From positions 1 through 64,000 of the forward strand of contig JAULBX010025031.1 of the NCBI GenBank assembly GCA_032358255.1: DNA of 64,000 nt, given 5' to 3'. Source of the stretch: Heterotrichella gracilis (taxonomy: Eukaryota; Sar; Xanthophyceae; Tribonematales; Xanthonemataceae). Position numbers and translations under genes: made by a program. Of the stretch, positions 44,757-53,020 are shown one piece after another. The notes under the pieces are model-generated. The model was not told where the DNA came from. It ran no database searches and saw nothing but the letters and a program-made list of their open reading frames with translations. Each line of letters starts with the position of its first letter. Position 1 is the stretch's first letter.

Positions 44757-46088
44757 ATGAGTACTTTTAGCGACCTTAATCTTTCTAAACAATTATTACG
44801 CGCATTGGATGAAATTGGTTTTAAAGAACCAACTCCCATCCAGGAAAAAGCTTTTCCTATTATTTCTTCAGGAACCGATGCTGTTGGTATTGCGCAAACA
44901 GGTACAGGTAAAACCTTTGCTTACTTATTACCGATATTACGACAATTAACTTATTCAGAACAACGCCAGCCGCGCGTATTAATAGTTGTTCCAACACGCG
45001 AGCTTGTGGCGCAGGTAGTTAGCGAGATAGAAAAACTGGCAAAATTCATGAGCGTTCGCGTTTATGGCGTTTACGGTGCATCAAATATCAATACGCAAAA
45101 ACAAAAGGTTTACGATGGTTTGGATATTTTGGTTGCTACACCCGGCAGATTGATAGATCTTACTTTGAGCAGAACATTACAATTAGGCTCCGTAAAAAAA
45201 CTGGTGATTGATGAAGTAGATGAGATGTTGAACCTGGGCTTTAGAGCGCAATTAACGCAGATACTTGAAATATTACCACCCAAACGTCAAAATCTTTTAT
45301 TTTCCGCTACGTTAAATGAAGATGTGGAGTTAATGATCTCCAAATATTTTAATAAACCACAGTACATTGAATTAATTTCGCGTGGAACACCTTTAGAAAA
45401 GATAATTCAACACGCTTATTTTGTTCCCAATTTTTACACGAAGATCAATTTATTAAAATGGTTGCTTCAACACGAAAAAGGATTTAACAAGGTATTGTTG
45501 TTTGTGAAGAATAAAAAAATTGCTGACGATATTTACGAAATTTTGGAACCTGATTTTCCAACAGAAATAGGTGTCATACATTCCAATAAATCGCAACCGC
45601 AGCGTTTTGCTTCGGTAAAATATTTTGATGAAGGGGTACACCGTTTATTAATTGCAACAGATATTATTGCCCGCGGGTTGGATATACCCAATGTAACACA
45701 TGTTATTAATTTTGATATTCCAAAAGAGACCAGCGCATATATTCACAGGATAGGAAGAACGGGTAGGGCCGATAAAGCGGGCGTGGCCTTGAGTTTTATT
45801 ACCGATGCGGAAAAACCAATGCAATTGGCTATTGAGTCTTTGATGAATAAAAAGATCCCTATTCTTAAAATGTCAAAAGACGTAGAGATAGATCCTGAAT
45901 TGACAAAAGATGAAATGCCTGTTACGCGCGATAAAAATTTAGCAAAACAGAAAAAAGTAACCGTAGAGGGTGGAGGCGCTTTTCACGAAAAGAAAGCAAA
46001 GAATAAAAAAGAACAATTAGGCGGCAAACGCAGTCAGGAAAAGATTCGCAGGTTAAGAGAAAATTACGCTAAAAAAAGAAAATTTTAA
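44757..46088 (+). CDS. DEAD-box RNA helicase, RhlE-like
   Basis: 443 residues. Motif I AQTGTGKT (46-53), PTRELVAQ, TPGRLIDL, motif II DEVD (about 152; the canonical sequence is DEAD), SAT, and the C-terminal lobe with IATDIIARGLDIPN and YIHRIGRTGR are all present. The tail is very basic (residues about 400-443, KKAKNKKEQLGGKRSQEKI). It unwinds RNA duplexes in the cytoplasm, in ribosome assembly or mRNA decay. The terminator after it is bidirectional. Confidence 0.95.
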   Translation: MSTFSDLNLSKQLLRALDEIGFKEPTPIQEKAFPIISSGTDAVGIAQTGTGKTFAYLLPILRQLTYSEQRQPRVLIVVPTRELVAQVVSEIEKLAKFMSVRVYGVYGASNINTQKQKVYDGLDILVATPGRLIDLTLSRTLQLGSVKKLVIDEVDEMLNLGFRAQLTQILEILPPKRQNLLFSATLNEDVELMISKYFNKPQYIELISRGTPLEKIIQHAYFVPNFYTKINLLKWLLQHEKGFNKVLLFVKNKKIADDIYEILEPDFPTEIGVIHSNKSQPQRFASVKYFDEGVHRLLIATDIIARGLDIPNVTHVINFDIPKETSAYIHRIGRTGRADKAGVALSFITDAEKPMQLAIESLMNKKIPILKMSKDVEIDPELTKDEMPVTRDKNLAKQKKVTVEGGGAFHEKKAKNKKEQLGGKRSQEKIRRLRENYAKKRKF

Positions 46089-46089
46089 A

Positions 46090-46120
46090 AAAAAGGTCCG
46101 GAAAATTTCCGGACCTTTTT
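46090..46120. terminator. Bidirectional terminator
   Basis: AAAAAGGTCCGGAAA and its complement form a 31-nt palindrome around one centre base; T runs follow on both strands. It serves the helicase gene and the convergent beta-flower gene. Confidence 0.88.
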
Positions 46121-46146
46121 AATTTTAACTTATAAATTTAAAATTA

Positions 46147-46524
46147 CTAATGGTTTCCTTTTACAATGAACCACCAAAGGGCTACGTATACCGCTTCAGG
46201 TTTTGCACCTTGAATAGCACTGGTAACATCACTCATTTTAGCAATAGTACTGTTGCTTGAATTACGGATATCATTTCCGTCTACTTTTAAAACTGATGAA
46301 TTGCTTGAGTTACGGATCGTTTTTCCGTCGCTATCAACGCTACCTACAGAAGAGTTGCTTGAATTGCGAATGGTCTTCCCATCGCTGTCTATTTTTCCAA
46401 CCGACGAGTTGCTGGAATTACGAAGGGTTTTACCATCGCTGTCCATTTTGTATTGAGCGCATGCTACCGAAGAAATTAAAGTAAATGCAGCTACTGCAAA
46501 AAATGTTTTCATTGTGTTTTTCAT
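46147..46524 (-). CDS. Secreted 5-fold beta-flower-type repeat protein
   Basis: 125 residues with a Sec signal (cleavage near SVACAQ). Four tandem units of about 16-18 residues follow, each like DSDGKTIRNSSNSSVGK, and the fourth is shortened (VDGNDIRNSSNSTIAK). This matches the small beta-flower proteins of Bacteroidota. The last 25 residues (KPEAVYVALWWFIVKGNH) are more hydrophobic. Translation may start at Met1 or Met5. The role in the periplasm is unknown. The coding DNA carries matching 54-nt direct repeats. Confidence 0.82.
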   Translation of the reverse strand: MKNTMKTFFAVAAFTLISSVACAQYKMDSDGKTLRNSSNSSVGKIDSDGKTIRNSSNSSVGSVDSDGKTIRNSSNSSVLKVDGNDIRNSSNSTIAKMSDVTSAIQGAKPEAVYVALWWFIVKGNH

Positions 46525-46566
46525 GTTATTTAGTTTTAGATAATTAAAGCTAAATAAAAGAAATAA

Positions 46567-46606
46567 AAAAACAAAACTATTTAACCCTAAGGTTAAATAG
46601 TTTTGT
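46567..46606 (-). terminator. Intrinsic terminator of the downstream-facing gene at 46635
   Basis: ACAAAACTATTTAACC and GGTTAAATAGTTTTGT form a perfect 16-bp stem with loop CTAA; on the reverse strand it is followed by a T run. Confidence 0.88.
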
Positions 46607-46634
46607 GGGAATTTGGAATGACTTTAATATTCTC

Positions 46635-47258
46635 TTAACGTACTGTTACCTTCGGATTTACCCTTTCAATGACATCAAATACTTGTTGTTGTTTGTTAAG
46701 GGCAATTACTTCTTCGTCCTCAGCGTTTGTCATGTTACCTAATTTAGCAACAAAGGTGGGCTGTGCATAAGCTTCTTCGCGCATTTCTTTGGCCATTCTT
46801 ATGCACTTTTCAGCTTCAGAATTTAAGTTGTTTGCTAAAGTACTGGTGTATTCGTCGTCCTTTATGGTCTTTAGCAGCAGCCCAATGTAATTTCTGTTTT
46901 GATACAGTTTTTGATAGGTATCTTTTGCTAATAATTCTGAGATCTCAATTTGTTTGAGCACAAATTGTTTTTCGAAGAAAAGAGCTTCAATAGTTAACTC
47001 TTTTTTTTCATCACCTTTTTTTGTTTTTGCAGCATTTCTAAAAGACTGCATGGTGGTATTTAGTTCTTTGGCTTGTTTTAAAAGATTAGGTAACTCTGCA
47101 GCAGTAGATTTCATTGTGTATGTAACATTCACAATTGAACTCTCTGTACTGATGAGCGTTTTTCTAATCTGAGTAATTTGGTTGCCTGGTGTTTGGCCGT
47201 GTACCATTATCTGAATGATAACTGCCAACAATGTTGGGAAATAGAGATTTGTTTTCAT
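46635..47258 (-). CDS. Hypothetical secreted helical protein
   Basis: 207 residues with a signal peptide (ending near MVHGQ). The mature protein is nearly all alpha-helix with many Lys, Glu and Ala (AAELPNLLKQAKELNTTMQ, FFEKQFVLKQIEISELLAKD, AEKCIRMAKEMREEA), so a helical bundle or coiled coil is likely. No family recognised. Its terminator is the 36-nt palindrome at 46571-46606. The 270 bp upstream hold no gene. Confidence 0.72.
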   Translation of the reverse strand: MKTNLYFPTLLAVIIQIMVHGQTPGNQITQIRKTLISTESSIVNVTYTMKSTAAELPNLLKQAKELNTTMQSFRNAAKTKKGDEKKELTIEALFFEKQFVLKQIEISELLAKDTYQKLYQNRNYIGLLLKTIKDDEYTSTLANNLNSEAEKCIRMAKEMREEAYAQPTFVAKLGNMTNAEDEEVIALNKQQQVFDVIERVNPKVTVR

Positions 47259-47528
47259 AGCGAATTTGTTTTACGGGTGTAAATTTTTTCATTTTTAATA
47301 AGATTTAAATTTGTAAATAAAACGGGTGACAGGATATTTCCTTTTCTTACCAGCCCTTTCTATTCTTTGCTTAGAGAAGGGTATCGGGTATGTTAGTGTT
47401 TAGTTACCTTTTTGTACGTTACTAATTTTAAAAGGTTCGTTTTTTTGTAATAATAGTTATAAACCTATGATCGGTTAATAAATCTGGAGGCTTGTTCTAT
47501 AGATATGACGCGCTTTTCGGGGAAATTA

Positions 47529-48785
47529 TTATGCTGAGGCAATTTCTTTTAGTGCGGTTACAAATTTATCCAGCTCTTCAGTGGTAGTAAACAATTGTGG
47601 CGTAACACGTACACCTTGTACGTTAGCAGTATTGATCGCAACCGTCCATATTTTGTACTTATCCAATAATATTTTAGCAAGATCAGAAGGTTTAACGCCT
47701 TCAATACCAACATTGGCAATAGCGCAGCTGCGTTGGGGATCTTTAGGTGTATTTAGTTTTATTTTTTTTACATCTCTTACTTTACTTGTCCAGTAATTTT
47801 GCAAAAAACGTAAGCGCTCTTCTTTTCTTTTAATGCCAATAGCACTTTGATAATTAACTGCATGTTTTATTGCAATGTCTGAAGCTACTGAAATAGTTCC
47901 GGTATGATTTAATTTACGGATATCTTCTTCTTTAAAACCTAATTCACCAAACAAAGGCCAAATTTTTTTTATCTTTTCTTTTTTTACATAAAGTATTCCA
48001 ACACCTAAAGGCACCCCTAACCATTTGTGTAAACTGCTTCCAAAATAATCGCAATTAAGATCGCTTATTTTAAAATCAATATGCGAAACCGTATGCGCGC
48101 CATCTACCATTACTTCCACACCTTTACCATGAGCCATGTCACAGATCTTTTTAATCGGTAAGATCTGTCCCGTTATGTTTATCATATGGCAAACCATTAT
48201 TAATTTTGTTTTTGGTGTAATTGCTTTTTCATACAAACTCACAATTTCTTCATCACTTTTTGGATCCAATGGAATAGAAATTATTTTGTTTACCATACCA
48301 TAACGTTTTGCTTGTTGTTTGAACATATCCAGCATGCTGCCATAATCCTGTTCGGCCATAATGGCTTCGTCTCCGGCTTTCCAATCTATCCCCGAAATTA
48401 TTGTATCCAACGATTCGGTTGTATTGCGCGTAATAATTAACTCTTCGCTACTGCAACCTAAAAGTTCTGCTAATTGTTCTTTACTTTTTTGTTTGTTTTC
48501 TGTTTGAACAGTTCTCATGTAATAAGAACCTTCCATATTTACCAGTTGAAGGTCTTTAAAATAACCCTCCATAACCGGTTGTGCCATGATGCTGTAATAG
48601 CCGTTTTCGAGATTAATGTAATCGGGTTTTAACTTGTAATCATTTCGGATCTTTTTCCAATAGTCTGGCTCTTCTTCGGTGGTCCAAACTGCGGGTAATT
48701 CATCTGCAAAATTCTTTGCTTTTAAAGTAACAGGCAAAGTAGCTGTAAGCAACAATGTCTTTAAAAAATTTCGTTTGCTGTTCAT
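47529..48785 (-). CDS. Class V aminotransferase-fold PLP enzyme, isopenicillin-N-epimerase-like
   Basis: 418 residues. The N-terminal NSKRNFLKTLLLTATLPVTL looks like an export signal (possible twin-Arg-like), so it may be periplasmic. Class V features are present: IITRNTTESLDTIISG, the PLP-binding Asp in VMVDGAHTVSH, and Lys near residue 253 in SSLHKWLGVPLG. Residues 330-418 form the small domain. The family includes cysteine desulfurase-like and epimerase-like enzymes; the substrate is unknown. An inverted repeat (AGGGTT/AACCCT, 48786-48814) directly abuts the start codon. Confidence 0.88.
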   Translation of the reverse strand: MNSKRNFLKTLLLTATLPVTLKAKNFADELPAVWTTEEEPDYWKKIRNDYKLKPDYINLENGYYSIMAQPVMEGYFKDLQLVNMEGSYYMRTVQTENKQKSKEQLAELLGCSSEELIITRNTTESLDTIISGIDWKAGDEAIMAEQDYGSMLDMFKQQAKRYGMVNKIISIPLDPKSDEEIVSLYEKAITPKTKLIMVCHMINITGQILPIKKICDMAHGKGVEVMVDGAHTVSHIDFKISDLNCDYFGSSLHKWLGVPLGVGILYVKKEKIKKIWPLFGELGFKEEDIRKLNHTGTISVASDIAIKHAVNYQSAIGIKRKEERLRFLQNYWTSKVRDVKKIKLNTPKDPQRSCAIANVGIEGVKPSDLAKILLDKYKIWTVAINTANVQGVRVTPQLFTTTEELDKFVTALKEIASA

Positions 48786-48928
48786 AGGGTTAAAACTAGA
48801 GGTATTTCAACCCTAATTTACATAAAGAAAACATATGGTAAAAGACTGTTTAAAAAGAAATAGAATTTATGTTAAAGGTAGTGCCCTTGGACCACTTTTA
48901 CTATTATCTTTACTTAAAATTTAATATT

Positions 48929-49513
48929 ATGAGTAAAGGATTAATAACAGTTTTAATTTTTGGAGTGATCGTTTTATTTGGTGGCGTATGGGCCTGTAAT
49001 AAGCGTAATGGTTTTGTTGCCCTTCGTGAAGACGCAAAGGCGCAGTGGCAGCAAGTAGAAAGTCAGTACCAACGTCGTTCAGACCTTGTGCCGAATATTG
49101 TTGCAACTGTAAAAGGAGAAGCCAATTTTGAAAAAAGTACATTGGAAGCCGTGGTTTCTGCGCGTGCAAAAGCAACGCAAATGACCATCGATCCTGATAA
49201 ACTAAATGAGAACAATATTCAACAATACAAAGCGGCCCAGGGCGAGTTAAGCGGGGCATTATCACGTTTGTTAATGGTAACCGAAAATTATCCTAATTTA
49301 AAATCAAGTGCTGCATTTGCAGATCTTCGTGTTACGTTGGAAGGTTGTGAGAACCGTATCTCAACCGAGCGCATGAAATACAACGATATGGCGCGTGACT
49401 TTAATAAATCGATCCAATTCTTCCCAGGAAGTTTAATTGCCGGGAGTATGACGCAAATGCCATATTTTGAAGCTGAAGCCGGCGCTGAAAAAGCACCGAA
49501 GGTTGAATTCTAA
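48929..49513 (+). CDS. LemA-family protein
   Basis: 194 residues from ATG 48929 (MSKGLITVLIFG); an upstream in-frame start at 48869 gives no signal. One N-terminal transmembrane helix is followed by the LemA helical domain (AQWQQVESQYQRRSDLVPNIVATVKG, LMVTENYPNLKSSAAFADLR). LemA genes very often stand with TPM genes, as here. Role in the cell envelope is unclear. The next gene starts 67 nt later. Confidence 0.92.
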   Translation: MSKGLITVLIFGVIVLFGGVWACNKRNGFVALREDAKAQWQQVESQYQRRSDLVPNIVATVKGEANFEKSTLEAVVSARAKATQMTIDPDKLNENNIQQYKAAQGELSGALSRLLMVTENYPNLKSSAAFADLRVTLEGCENRISTERMKYNDMARDFNKSIQFFPGSLIAGSMTQMPYFEAEAGAEKAPKVEF

Positions 49514-49580
49514 TTAATAGTTAATAGTTAATTGGAATCAGTAAAATCATAAATCTTAAGTCAAAAATCTAACTTCTAAA

Positions 49581-50015
49581 ATGCCAACGGCCCGTAATTT
49601 CTTTGATGAGCGCGAACAACAATTGTTGGTAGATGCAATTGCGCAAGCCGAATTGAAAACTTCGGGTGAGATACGTTTGCATATTGAGAGTATTTGTTTT
49701 GGTAGTGAAGTAAAGCGTGCCCAAAAAGTTTTTACAAACTTAAAAATGCATGAGACCAAAGAGCGCAATGGCGTTTTAATTTATATTGCAACGCTCAGTA
49801 AGAAGATAGCCGTTATTGGTGATGAAGGTATTCACCAAAAATTAGGAAATGAGTTCTGGCAAAAAGTAGTTGAAGAACTTATCAAAAAATTCAAAGAAAA
49901 TAAAAAAGCTGATGCCTTGGCTGAATGTATCTTAACCTGTGGCGAGCAACTTGGTAAATTTTTTCCGCGAAGCGGCGATGATAAGGACGAGTTAACCAAT
50001 ACTATTTCTTATTAA
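49581..50015 (+). CDS. TPM-domain protein, no signal peptide
   Basis: 144 residues. The TPM fold is seen in FFDEREQQLLVDAIAQAELKTSGEIRLHIES and RNGVLIYIATLSKKIAVIGDEGIH. Some TPM proteins have acid-phosphatase activity, others act in photosystem repair or as envelope factors; which applies here cannot be told. Unlike its neighbour it has no signal peptide, so it is cytosolic. The next gene begins 1 nt after its stop. Confidence 0.9.
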   Translation: MPTARNFFDEREQQLLVDAIAQAELKTSGEIRLHIESICFGSEVKRAQKVFTNLKMHETKERNGVLIYIATLSKKIAVIGDEGIHQKLGNEFWQKVVEELIKKFKENKKADALAECILTCGEQLGKFFPRSGDDKDELTNTISY

Positions 50016-50016
50016 G

Positions 50017-50766
50017 ATGCGCAGGATATTTGGTTTTATATTTTTATTTCTGGTTGGTTTCGTAAGTGCGCAAATTGCCGAACGCCCAAATCCGCCAAAA
50101 CTTTATAATAATCTTTCTAATGAGTTTCAGGACTTTTTAAGTTCAACAGACGCTCAGCAATTGGAGAATAAGCTGGTAAAATTTAGCCAGGAAACTTCAA
50201 ACCAGATATGTGTTGTAATTGTTGATGATCTTAACGGGCTTGAGGCAGCCGATTATGCTACCAAAATAATTAATGAGTGGGGCGTAGGTAAAAAAGGCGC
50301 TAACAATGGTATAGTTATTTTAATAAAACCTACAGGTGGTGCAAACGGCAGAGATCTGTTCATTGCCATTGGTTATGGTTTGGAAGGCGCCATACCTGAT
50401 CTTGCCACAAAACGTATTCGCGAAGATGAAATGTATCCTTATTTAAAGAGCGGTGATAATTATGCCGCTTTAGATAAAGCTACCGATAAATTAATGGCGC
50501 TGGCAAAAGGCGAGATCAACGAAAAAGATTATACGAGGGGTAGTGAACCAGGTTCTAATTTTAAAACGATCCTTCTTATCCTTGTGGGTATTGCATTTAT
50601 TTACATTTTCTTTTTCTCAAAAAATAATGGCGGTGGTGGCGGATATACTTATACAGGCAGCGGACGCTCGTTCTCAAGTGGCGGAAGTAGCTTTGGTGGT
50701 GGAGGCGGTTTCGGCGGTTTTGGCGGCGGTAGCTCCGGCGGTGGTGGTTCGGGTGGTAAGTGGTAA
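50017..50766 (+). CDS. YgcG-like TPM-domain membrane protein
   Basis: 249 residues with a Sec signal (ending VSAQ). The TPM domain covers residues about 30-165 (YNNLSNEFQDFLSSTDAQQLENK, CVVIVDDLNGLEAADYA). One transmembrane helix (TILLILVGIAFIYIFFF) follows, then a Gly/Ser-rich tail (FGGGGGFGGFGG type) ending GSGGKW. It completes the LemA-TPM-TPM operon. The Gly-rich tail is typical of YgcG and may mediate interactions. Confidence 0.92.
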   Translation: MRRIFGFIFLFLVGFVSAQIAERPNPPKLYNNLSNEFQDFLSSTDAQQLENKLVKFSQETSNQICVVIVDDLNGLEAADYATKIINEWGVGKKGANNGIVILIKPTGGANGRDLFIAIGYGLEGAIPDLATKRIREDEMYPYLKSGDNYAALDKATDKLMALAKGEINEKDYTRGSEPGSNFKTILLILVGIAFIYIFFFSKNNGGGGGYTYTGSGRSFSSGGSSFGGGGGFGGFGGGSSGGGGSGGKW

Positions 50767-50767
50767 T

Positions 50768-51244
50768 TTAATCGTTATCCGTTTCGTCGTCCTCGTCTTC
50801 TTCAAATAAAGATTCTCCATCGTTCCATTCTGTTGTAATGTTATCCCATACTTTTTCTAATTTTCCATCTATATCTTCAATTGAAAAATAAATAACACTT
50901 AAAGCAGAATATTGCCCTTTATGTGCTCTCACCTTTTCCATATTGACAATAGTTTCATCCATTGTCATTTCTTCTTCTAAAATAACATTTTGGGCAGTTT
51001 CAAGAATTAATTTACGTAAAGGATGTTCGAATTTTTTATCAATATGTTTTAAAAGGTTAATAAGCGTTTCTTCATGAACAACATCGGTAGCGGCATGTTT
51101 ACAGATCTCTTCAATAACAGCAAATACTGAGTTTGGAGAAATGGTAATAGCTTCGTCAATTATTTTTATGCAATGCAAATAATTCTCTATCGGAAAATTA
51201 TCTTCTATTTTATCTATAAATTCAAGTTCTTTTAATGCTTCCAT
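50768..51244 (-). CDS. Hypothetical acidic helical protein
   Basis: 158 residues, no signal, cytoplasmic. The first 130 residues are alpha-helical (FIDKIEDNFPIENYLHCIKIIDEAI, VFAVIEEICKHA), and the last 30 are strongly acidic (WNDGESLFEEDEDDETDND). The family is unknown to me. Its stop is 1 nt from the stop of the convergent YgcG-like gene. Confidence 0.68.
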   Translation of the reverse strand: MEALKELEFIDKIEDNFPIENYLHCIKIIDEAITISPNSVFAVIEEICKHAATDVVHEETLINLLKHIDKKFEHPLRKLILETAQNVILEEEMTMDETIVNMEKVRAHKGQYSALSVIYFSIEDIDGKLEKVWDNITTEWNDGESLFEEDEDDETDND

Positions 51245-51290
51245 AATTTTATTTCTATTATAATAAAGTGATCTAAATTCTGTTTTATTG

Positions 51291-51755
51291 TTATTTTGTT
51301 GCGACTTTGTTTTTCCAAAAAGTTACAATTGAGTTAAGATTTTCAGGCGTAATAAATAGTTTATAGTTGTCGTTCGTTTTTGTTTCACTTATAATAAGTC
51401 CTTCGTCATCTTTTTGTCCCAAAAAATAATTAGAAACGTGTTTATCGTTAACCGTAATTACCTTAGGTCCGGCAAAGGTGGCTACGTTAAAGTAAATATG
51501 GCATAATACCAAATGCGCCATAATTGTTTTTGTTGTGTCGCTTAAAGCAGTTATTAATTTTTCAGTTGCTGGTTTTCCGATCCTTATAAGTTTATAGGCA
51601 GGTCTTGCGTTCATCATAAAACCTCCCTTCTCTTCATGAACAATCGAGAACTGGTTATTGTTTAATTTTTTGATAAGAGAACTCACCCGCCAGCTTTGAG
51701 CCGAACATTGCATGGTAAACAACATACCAATTAAAAAAAGAAACACTATTCTCAT
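51291..51755 (-). CDS. Hypothetical secreted protein
   Basis: 154 residues with a signal peptide (ending CSAQ). The mature part is alpha/beta (KLNNNQFSIVHEEKGG, RIGKPATEKLITALSDTTKTIMAHLVLCHIYF) with no recognised motif. It starts 9 nt after the lipoprotein gene in the same direction, so the two are probably co-transcribed. Confidence 0.7.
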   Translation of the reverse strand: MRIVFLFLIGMLFTMQCSAQSWRVSSLIKKLNNNQFSIVHEEKGGFMMNARPAYKLIRIGKPATEKLITALSDTTKTIMAHLVLCHIYFNVATFAGPKVITVNDKHVSNYFLGQKDDEGLIISETKTNDNYKLFITPENLNSIVTFWKNKVATK

Positions 51756-51764
51756 TTTAGTGAA

Positions 51765-52844
51765 TTAAGGAATTGTAAAATTAATTTGTGTATTCACTGT
51801 TGTTGTTGCTAATGCTCCTAACGTAAATGTTGTATTGGTAGTACTTATCCAATCGCCGCTATTGATAATGTTGTTTCCATCATTATCATACATGGCATAA
51901 TAATAATAAGTACCTGGATGCATGTAATTGAAAACAAAGCTGGCACTGCTCGCAGACAAAATAACGTAACGTGATCTGTATTTTAAATTCCCAGTATTAA
52001 ATACAGGACCAGAAAACAAAGGCTGTGTTGTAACAATTAAAAAAACTTTTTTGGTTGAAACAGGCGTGTAAGTTGCTGCGTAATTATACGTAGCAGTTGT
52101 TTTTCCTAAATACGGTTGTGTGTTCTCGCCATAAGGATCGCCAACAGGAGGACCGGAAGTTGAAAAATAAATAGCCTCGGTTAAACTTGTAAAACTAGAA
52201 GTAAAATCTTTGGTCATTGTTTTTTTTGGAAATCCTAAAGTAGAAATTGCAGATTGAGCCGAAGTTGTGTCTTGCAGCTTAGCGCTCCAGGTCATGTGTG
52301 GTGATGAGCTTGGCAGTGTATTATATTTATTGGTATACGATTTAATATACAAACTATCTGTTCTGAAAATAACTTCGGTGTATGCGCGAACTTTACCTTT
52401 TATAATTTCTGAGAATCGGTAAAAGGAATTGGCTCCATTTTCAGAAACACTATCCGCCAAAAAATACGATACGCGTTTCATGGCATTAAAAGAACCACCA
52501 TTACGAAATGCTACTTTGTATTGATTATTATATTTAGCAACAAAGAAGGCCATAAAAATATCGTTCAAAGTATCTAACTCATTTTTAGCGGAAATTTGAT
52601 TTTCTGCATTTGGACGGAAGTCAACGATCCATTCAGGATAACCGCCAAGTGGGGTTGTGGAGCTAACAGGACCATTCCAGATGCCGCGTAATTTTTTTAA
52701 TACGTTAAAGCCGTATGGTTCTATAGCTTCTGCTGTTGGTGGCGGATTTGGATCAACAGGATCTTCATCTTTTTTATCTTTATTTCTACAGCTCATAAAC
52801 GTGAGTGTAAGAAGTACGATCATAAATTTTACGCTTGTTCTCAT
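51765..52844 (-). CDS. Hypothetical lipoprotein with C-terminal beta domain
   Basis: 359 residues. Lipobox LTFMSC puts the lipid Cys at residue 19, followed by a charged Pro-rich linker (NKDKKDEDPVDPNPPPT). The body is beta-rich, with a C-terminal segment like an Ig-like or pre-albumin domain (HPGTYYYYAMYDNDGNNIIN). The N-terminal domain reads like a lipocalin-type region (GIWNGPVSSTTPLGGYPEW). No family recognised. It begins next to the remnant of a DinB-like gene. Confidence 0.68.
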   Translation of the reverse strand: MRTSVKFMIVLLTLTFMSCRNKDKKDEDPVDPNPPPTAEAIEPYGFNVLKKLRGIWNGPVSSTTPLGGYPEWIVDFRPNAENQISAKNELDTLNDIFMAFFVAKYNNQYKVAFRNGGSFNAMKRVSYFLADSVSENGANSFYRFSEIIKGKVRAYTEVIFRTDSLYIKSYTNKYNTLPSSSPHMTWSAKLQDTTSAQSAISTLGFPKKTMTKDFTSSFTSLTEAIYFSTSGPPVGDPYGENTQPYLGKTTATYNYAATYTPVSTKKVFLIVTTQPLFSGPVFNTGNLKYRSRYVILSASSASFVFNYMHPGTYYYYAMYDNDGNNIINSGDWISTTNTTFTLGALATTTVNTQINFTIP

Positions 52845-52849
52845 AATTA

Positions 52850-53020
52850 TTATGTTAATTCAATATCGTTTGCCAGTTGAAAGATAGTAAAAATATGATG
52901 AGCTTCGTGCAAAACAAAGAATTCCATCCACTGCTCCACAGTTAATTTTCCAAATTTAGGGTGATGACCGATCCTGTTAAGATAGGTATTTGAACGTTTG
53001 CCAGTAGGTGCTGTTATAAC
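52850..53020 (-). pseudogene. C-terminal remnant of a DinB-like gene
   Basis: A 56-codon open stretch ends in TAA and has the typical C-terminal end of DinB/DUF1569 proteins: HHPKFGKLTVEQWMEFFVLH and then HEAHHIFTIFQLAND, with the family's histidines. It opens exactly at the palindrome GTTATAAC (53013-53020), the left boundary of the inverted-repeat element described next, beyond which no more of the gene is found. It is non-functional as it stands. Confidence 0.75.

Noticed and set aside
46206-46450. CRISPR-like array
   Set aside because: The repeats are coding, without spacers of unrelated sequence.
47300-47528. Protein-like tail NNFPEKRVISIEQASRFINR on the reverse strand
   Set aside because: Short, no start, no recognised family; judged as chance. 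The intergenic region of 270 bp otherwise shows only a weak 6-bp hairpin.
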